Positions 61,752 through 64,000 of a DNA stretch of 64,000 nucleotides are shown piece by piece (within the stretch, counting starts at the first letter, position 1; the number at the start of each line of letters is the position of its first letter). Source of the DNA: Candidatus Geothrix skivensis (GTDB lineage Bacteria > Acidobacteriota > Holophagae > Holophagales > Holophagaceae); assembly GCA_016721195.1 (NCBI GenBank), contig JADKIO010000004.1, positions 1 through 64,000 of the forward strand, given 5' to 3'. The translations under genes and the position numbers were made by a program. The notes below the pieces were generated by a model. The model was given only the letters and a program-made list of their open reading frames with translations, was not told the origin of the DNA and did no database searches.

Positions 61752-63187
61752 CCCACAGATCCTTCGAGCTTGAGCGAAAGCAGCTTGGTGGCTTCGACGG
61801 CGAACTCCATGGGGAGCTCCCGGAAGACGTCCTTGCAGAAGCCGTTGATGATCATGCTGATGGCCTCTTCCGCCGGGATGCCCCGCTGCTGGAAGTAGAA
61901 GAGCTGCTCTTCACCGATCTTGCTGGTGGTGGCCTCGTGCTCCACCTTGGCGCTGCGGTTCTGCACCTCGAGGTAGGGGAAGGTGCTGGCGCTGCAGGTG
62001 TGGCCGATGAGCATGGAATCGCACTGGCTGAAGTTGCGGGCGCCTTCGGCCCGGGGCTGGATCTTCACCAGGCCGCGGTAGCTGTTGGAGCTGTCGCCGG
62101 CGCTGATGCCCTTGCTGATGATGGTGCTCTTCGTGTTCTTGCCGATGTGCACCATCTTGGTGCCGGTGTCCGCCTGCTGCTTGTGGTTGGTGAGGGCCAC
62201 GCTGTAGAACTCGCCGATGCTGTCGTCACCCAGCAGGATGCAGCTGGGGTACTTCCAGGTGATGGCGCTGCCGGTCTCCACCTGGGTCCAGCTGATGTGC
62301 GAGCCCTTGCCCTTGCAGAGACCGCGCTTGGTCACGAAGTTGAAGATGCCGCCCAGGCCGTTCTTGTCGCCGGCGTACCAGTTCTGGACGGTGCTGTACT
62401 TGATGGAGGCCTGGTCCAGGGCCACCAGTTCCACCACTGCGGCGTGCAACTGGTTGGTGTCGAACTGGGGCGCGGTGCAGCCCTCCAGGTAGCTGACGCT
62501 GGCGCCCTCTTCGGCCACGATGAGGGTGCGCTCGAACTGCCCCGATTCCTTGTTGTTGATGCGGAAGTAGGTGCTCAGGTCCATGGGACAGGTGACGCCC
62601 TTGGGGATGAACACGAAGCTGCCGTCCGTGAACACGGCGCTGTTGAGGGCCGCGTAGAAGTTGTCGGCGGCGGGCACCACGCTGCCGAGGTACTTCCTGA
62701 TGAGCTCGGGGTGCTCCCGCACGGCCTCGCTGAAGCTGCAGAAGATGACCCCGACGGTGGCCAGCTTCTCCTTGTAGGTGGTGGTCACGCTGACGGAATC
62801 GAAGACCACGTCCACGGCCACGCCCGCCAGGGAGGCCTGCTCGTTGATGGGCACGCCCAGCTTCTCGAAGGTGCGCAGCAGCTCCGGATCCACCTCGTCC
62901 ATGGAAGCGTACTTGGCCACCTTGGGCTTGGGGGCGCTGTAGTAGACGATCCTCTGGAAGTCCGGCTTCTCGTAATTCACCTTCGCCCAGTCCGGCTCGG
63001 TCATGGTCAGCCAGTGCCGGTAAGCCTTGAGGCGGAACTCCAGCAGCCACTCAGGCTCGCCCTTCTTCGCGGAAATGAACCGGATCACGTCTTCGCTCAA
63101 CCCAGGCGCCACGCTATCGGCCTCGATGTCGGTCACGAAGCCGTACTTGTATTCCTGGCTGGTGACCACGTTCAGGGTGGTGCTCAT
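61748..63187 (-). CDS. sufB: SufB scaffold subunit
   Basis: A 479-residue SufB, first gene of the operon. EGCTAPQFDTNQLHAAVVEL holds the Cys needed for cluster build-up. HISWTQVETGSAITWKYPSC and SQCDSMLIGHTCSASTFPYL are the beta-helix signature. The C-terminal SKIGEEQLFYFQQRGIPAEE matches the SufD interface. GGGAG stands six bases ahead of the ATG. A candidate Fe-S-responsive operator lies 33-49 bases upstream. Confidence 0.97.
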
Positions 63188-63208
63188 CGCCGTCTCCCGA
63201 TTCCCCCC

Positions 63209-63236
63209 ATTCTGGAATCTCGACTAAAAAAGTCAA
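63209..63236 (-). promoter_or_regulatory. suf promoter with Rrf2/IscR-like operator
   Basis: On the minus strand TTGACT (63236-63231) is a -35 box and CAGAAT (63214-63209) a fair -10 with 16 bases between. TTGACTTTTTTAGTCGA (63236-63220) is an inverted repeat of the TTGACT-N5-AGTCAA kind bound by Rrf2/IscR regulators, and it covers the -35. No regulator gene is adjacent. Confidence 0.5.
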
Positions 63237-63257
63237 CTTAATATGCTGTGGCCTAAG

Positions 63258-64000
63258 TCACGCCTGCGGAGCTTCCTCCAGCTCCTTGAGGAGGCCCCGA
63301 ATCTGGGACTTGACCCCCTTGGCCTGGCTTTCGTTCAGATCGCCCGCTTCGGCGTCCATGCCCGCCCTGAGCAGGATCCGGGCCTCTTCCTTCTCGCCCA
63401 GCCCCACCAGGGCGGAACCCAGCTGGAAGTGGTTGATGAGGGTGGGTTCCCGCTCCAGGAGGGGATCCAGCAGCTCCACCACCTCCTGGTGGCGCCCAAG
63501 GGCCAGCAGGTACTGGCCCAGGAGGGTCCGGGCCCGGGGCTCCAGGCCCGGGAGGGGGTGGGTGTGGAGGCGGCGGACTTCGGCGAGGTCCTGGTCCGTG
63601 ACCTGGCCATTCATCAGGCGGTAGGCCAGGCGCATGAGGGCTGCCTCCCAGGCGCCGGTGCTCTTGGGGTGGCGGCCCAGGTAGGCGTCCAGGGCCTGGG
63701 TGATCTCCGGCTCGCGCTTCTGGGCCATGAGGTGTTCGAGGACCAGGCGCAGGGCCAGGAAGCAGAGGCGCGGATGGCGATCCGAGCGGGCGAAATCCAG
63801 GGCGGCCTTGATCTGCTTCTCGGGATCCTTCAGGAAGGTCAGGCGCAGGTCCAGCCACTCCGAGCGCTGGCTGCGGCCCTTGCGGCGGACCCGCTTCAGG
63901 AGCACCTCGGCGCCCTCGGTCTGGTCCTCATCCAGGAGAGCCTCGGCCTCGTCCAGCAGGAGCTGGGTGCCGGCCCGGCCATCCCGCGCCTCCCGCAGCT
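63258..64000 (-). CDS. TPR-like helical repeat protein, cut by the window edge
   Basis: The visible part is the C-terminal 247 codons or so of a protein that continues beyond 64000. Repeated helix pairs (FLALRLVLEHLMAQKREPEI; WEAALMRLAYRLMNGQVTDQ; LLGQYLLALGRHQEVVELLD; INHFQLGSALVGLGEKEEAR) have the spacing of tetratricopeptide repeats, a protein-contact scaffold. There is an in-frame GTG at 63905, but coding-like sequence (LLLDEAEALLDEDQTEGAEV) runs upstream of it, so that is not the start. Function unknown. It is transcribed towards the suf operon. Confidence 0.7.
   Translation of the reverse strand, partial: LREARDGRAGTQLLLDEAEALLDEDQTEGAEVLLKRVRRKGRSQRSEWLDLRLTFLKDPEKQIKAALDFARSDRHPRLCFLALRLVLEHLMAQKREPEITQALDAYLGRHPKSTGAWEAALMRLAYRLMNGQVTDQDLAEVRRLHTHPLPGLEPRARTLLGQYLLALGRHQEVVELLDPLLEREPTLINHFQLGSALVGLGEKEEARILLRAGMDAEAGDLNESQAKGVKSQIRGLLKELEEAPQA

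Overview
The window is high-GC bacterial chromosome with dense, mostly operonic genes. Gram-negative traits are clear: lipid A-type and glycerolipid acyltransferases, a family 9 glycosyltransferase and a predicted outer-membrane patatin autotransporter. Gene content (a cyclic 2,3-diphosphoglycerate synthetase-like GTPase, serA/serC with a DUF1015 gene, sufBCDSU, sigma-54 regulators, a HybA/HybB-like redox module) fits an Acidobacteriota of the Holophagae/Geothrix kind. That placement is inference from recalled family distributions, not a search. No rRNA, tRNA or CRISPR array was seen.

Layout. 0.2-1.2 kb: an integron integrase broken by one missing base. 1.3-4.3 kb: glyoxalase-fold protein, small metallopeptidase, SHOCT protein, acyltransferase, small membrane protein. 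4.35-4.7 kb: a non-coding stretch packed with inverted repeats. 4.7-10 kb: an unrecognised 565-aa protein, then the serine operon (DUF1015-serA-serC, minus strand). 10-18 kb: a response regulator, a GH113-like enzyme, a TMEM175-like channel, a CNNM/CorC protein, an acyltransferase-like membrane protein, an APC permease and ComF; two sister three-hairpin elements sit at 12.3 and 13.0 kb. 18.4-22.4 kb: stress-type small proteins, an OYE-family reductase, a small envelope protein, the cPGS-like GTPase. 22.6-32.5 kb: an AsmA-like DUF748 protein, PPOX, an EamA transporter, a frameshifted acyltransferase, a patatin autotransporter and a relic of a second acyltransferase.

32.7-37 kb is the most coherent regulatory unit: a PAS-sigma54 activator divergent from an Fe-S/HybB-like/two-miniprotein operon that has a good -24/-12 promoter. 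37-43 kb: peroxiredoxin, ECF sigma/anti-sigma/membrane protein operon, arginine deiminase, glycosyltransferase, LpxL-like acyltransferase. 43.4-48.8 kb: GreA, ClpX, Lon, a small membrane protein, YihY. 48.9-52 kb: an NtrC-type regulator, a shortened Fis-type relative lacking the ATPase motifs, hemolysin III. 52-56 kb: gamma-glutamyltransferase, a repeat zone and ribosomal protein S1. 56.2-63.2 kb: an NRDE protein and the translationally coupled sufB-C-D-S-U-hypothetical-nfu operon. The right edge cuts a repeat-type protein.

The strongest unexplained signals are non-coding. Downstream of both rpsA and the peroxiredoxin gene lies a short second copy of that gene's 3' end, changed mostly at synonymous sites. 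The rpsA copy is separated from the real end by a 103-bp tandem repeat; the peroxiredoxin copy overlaps a palindromic repeat whose sister lies 32 kb away. These look like footprints of elements that target or carry gene 3' ends.
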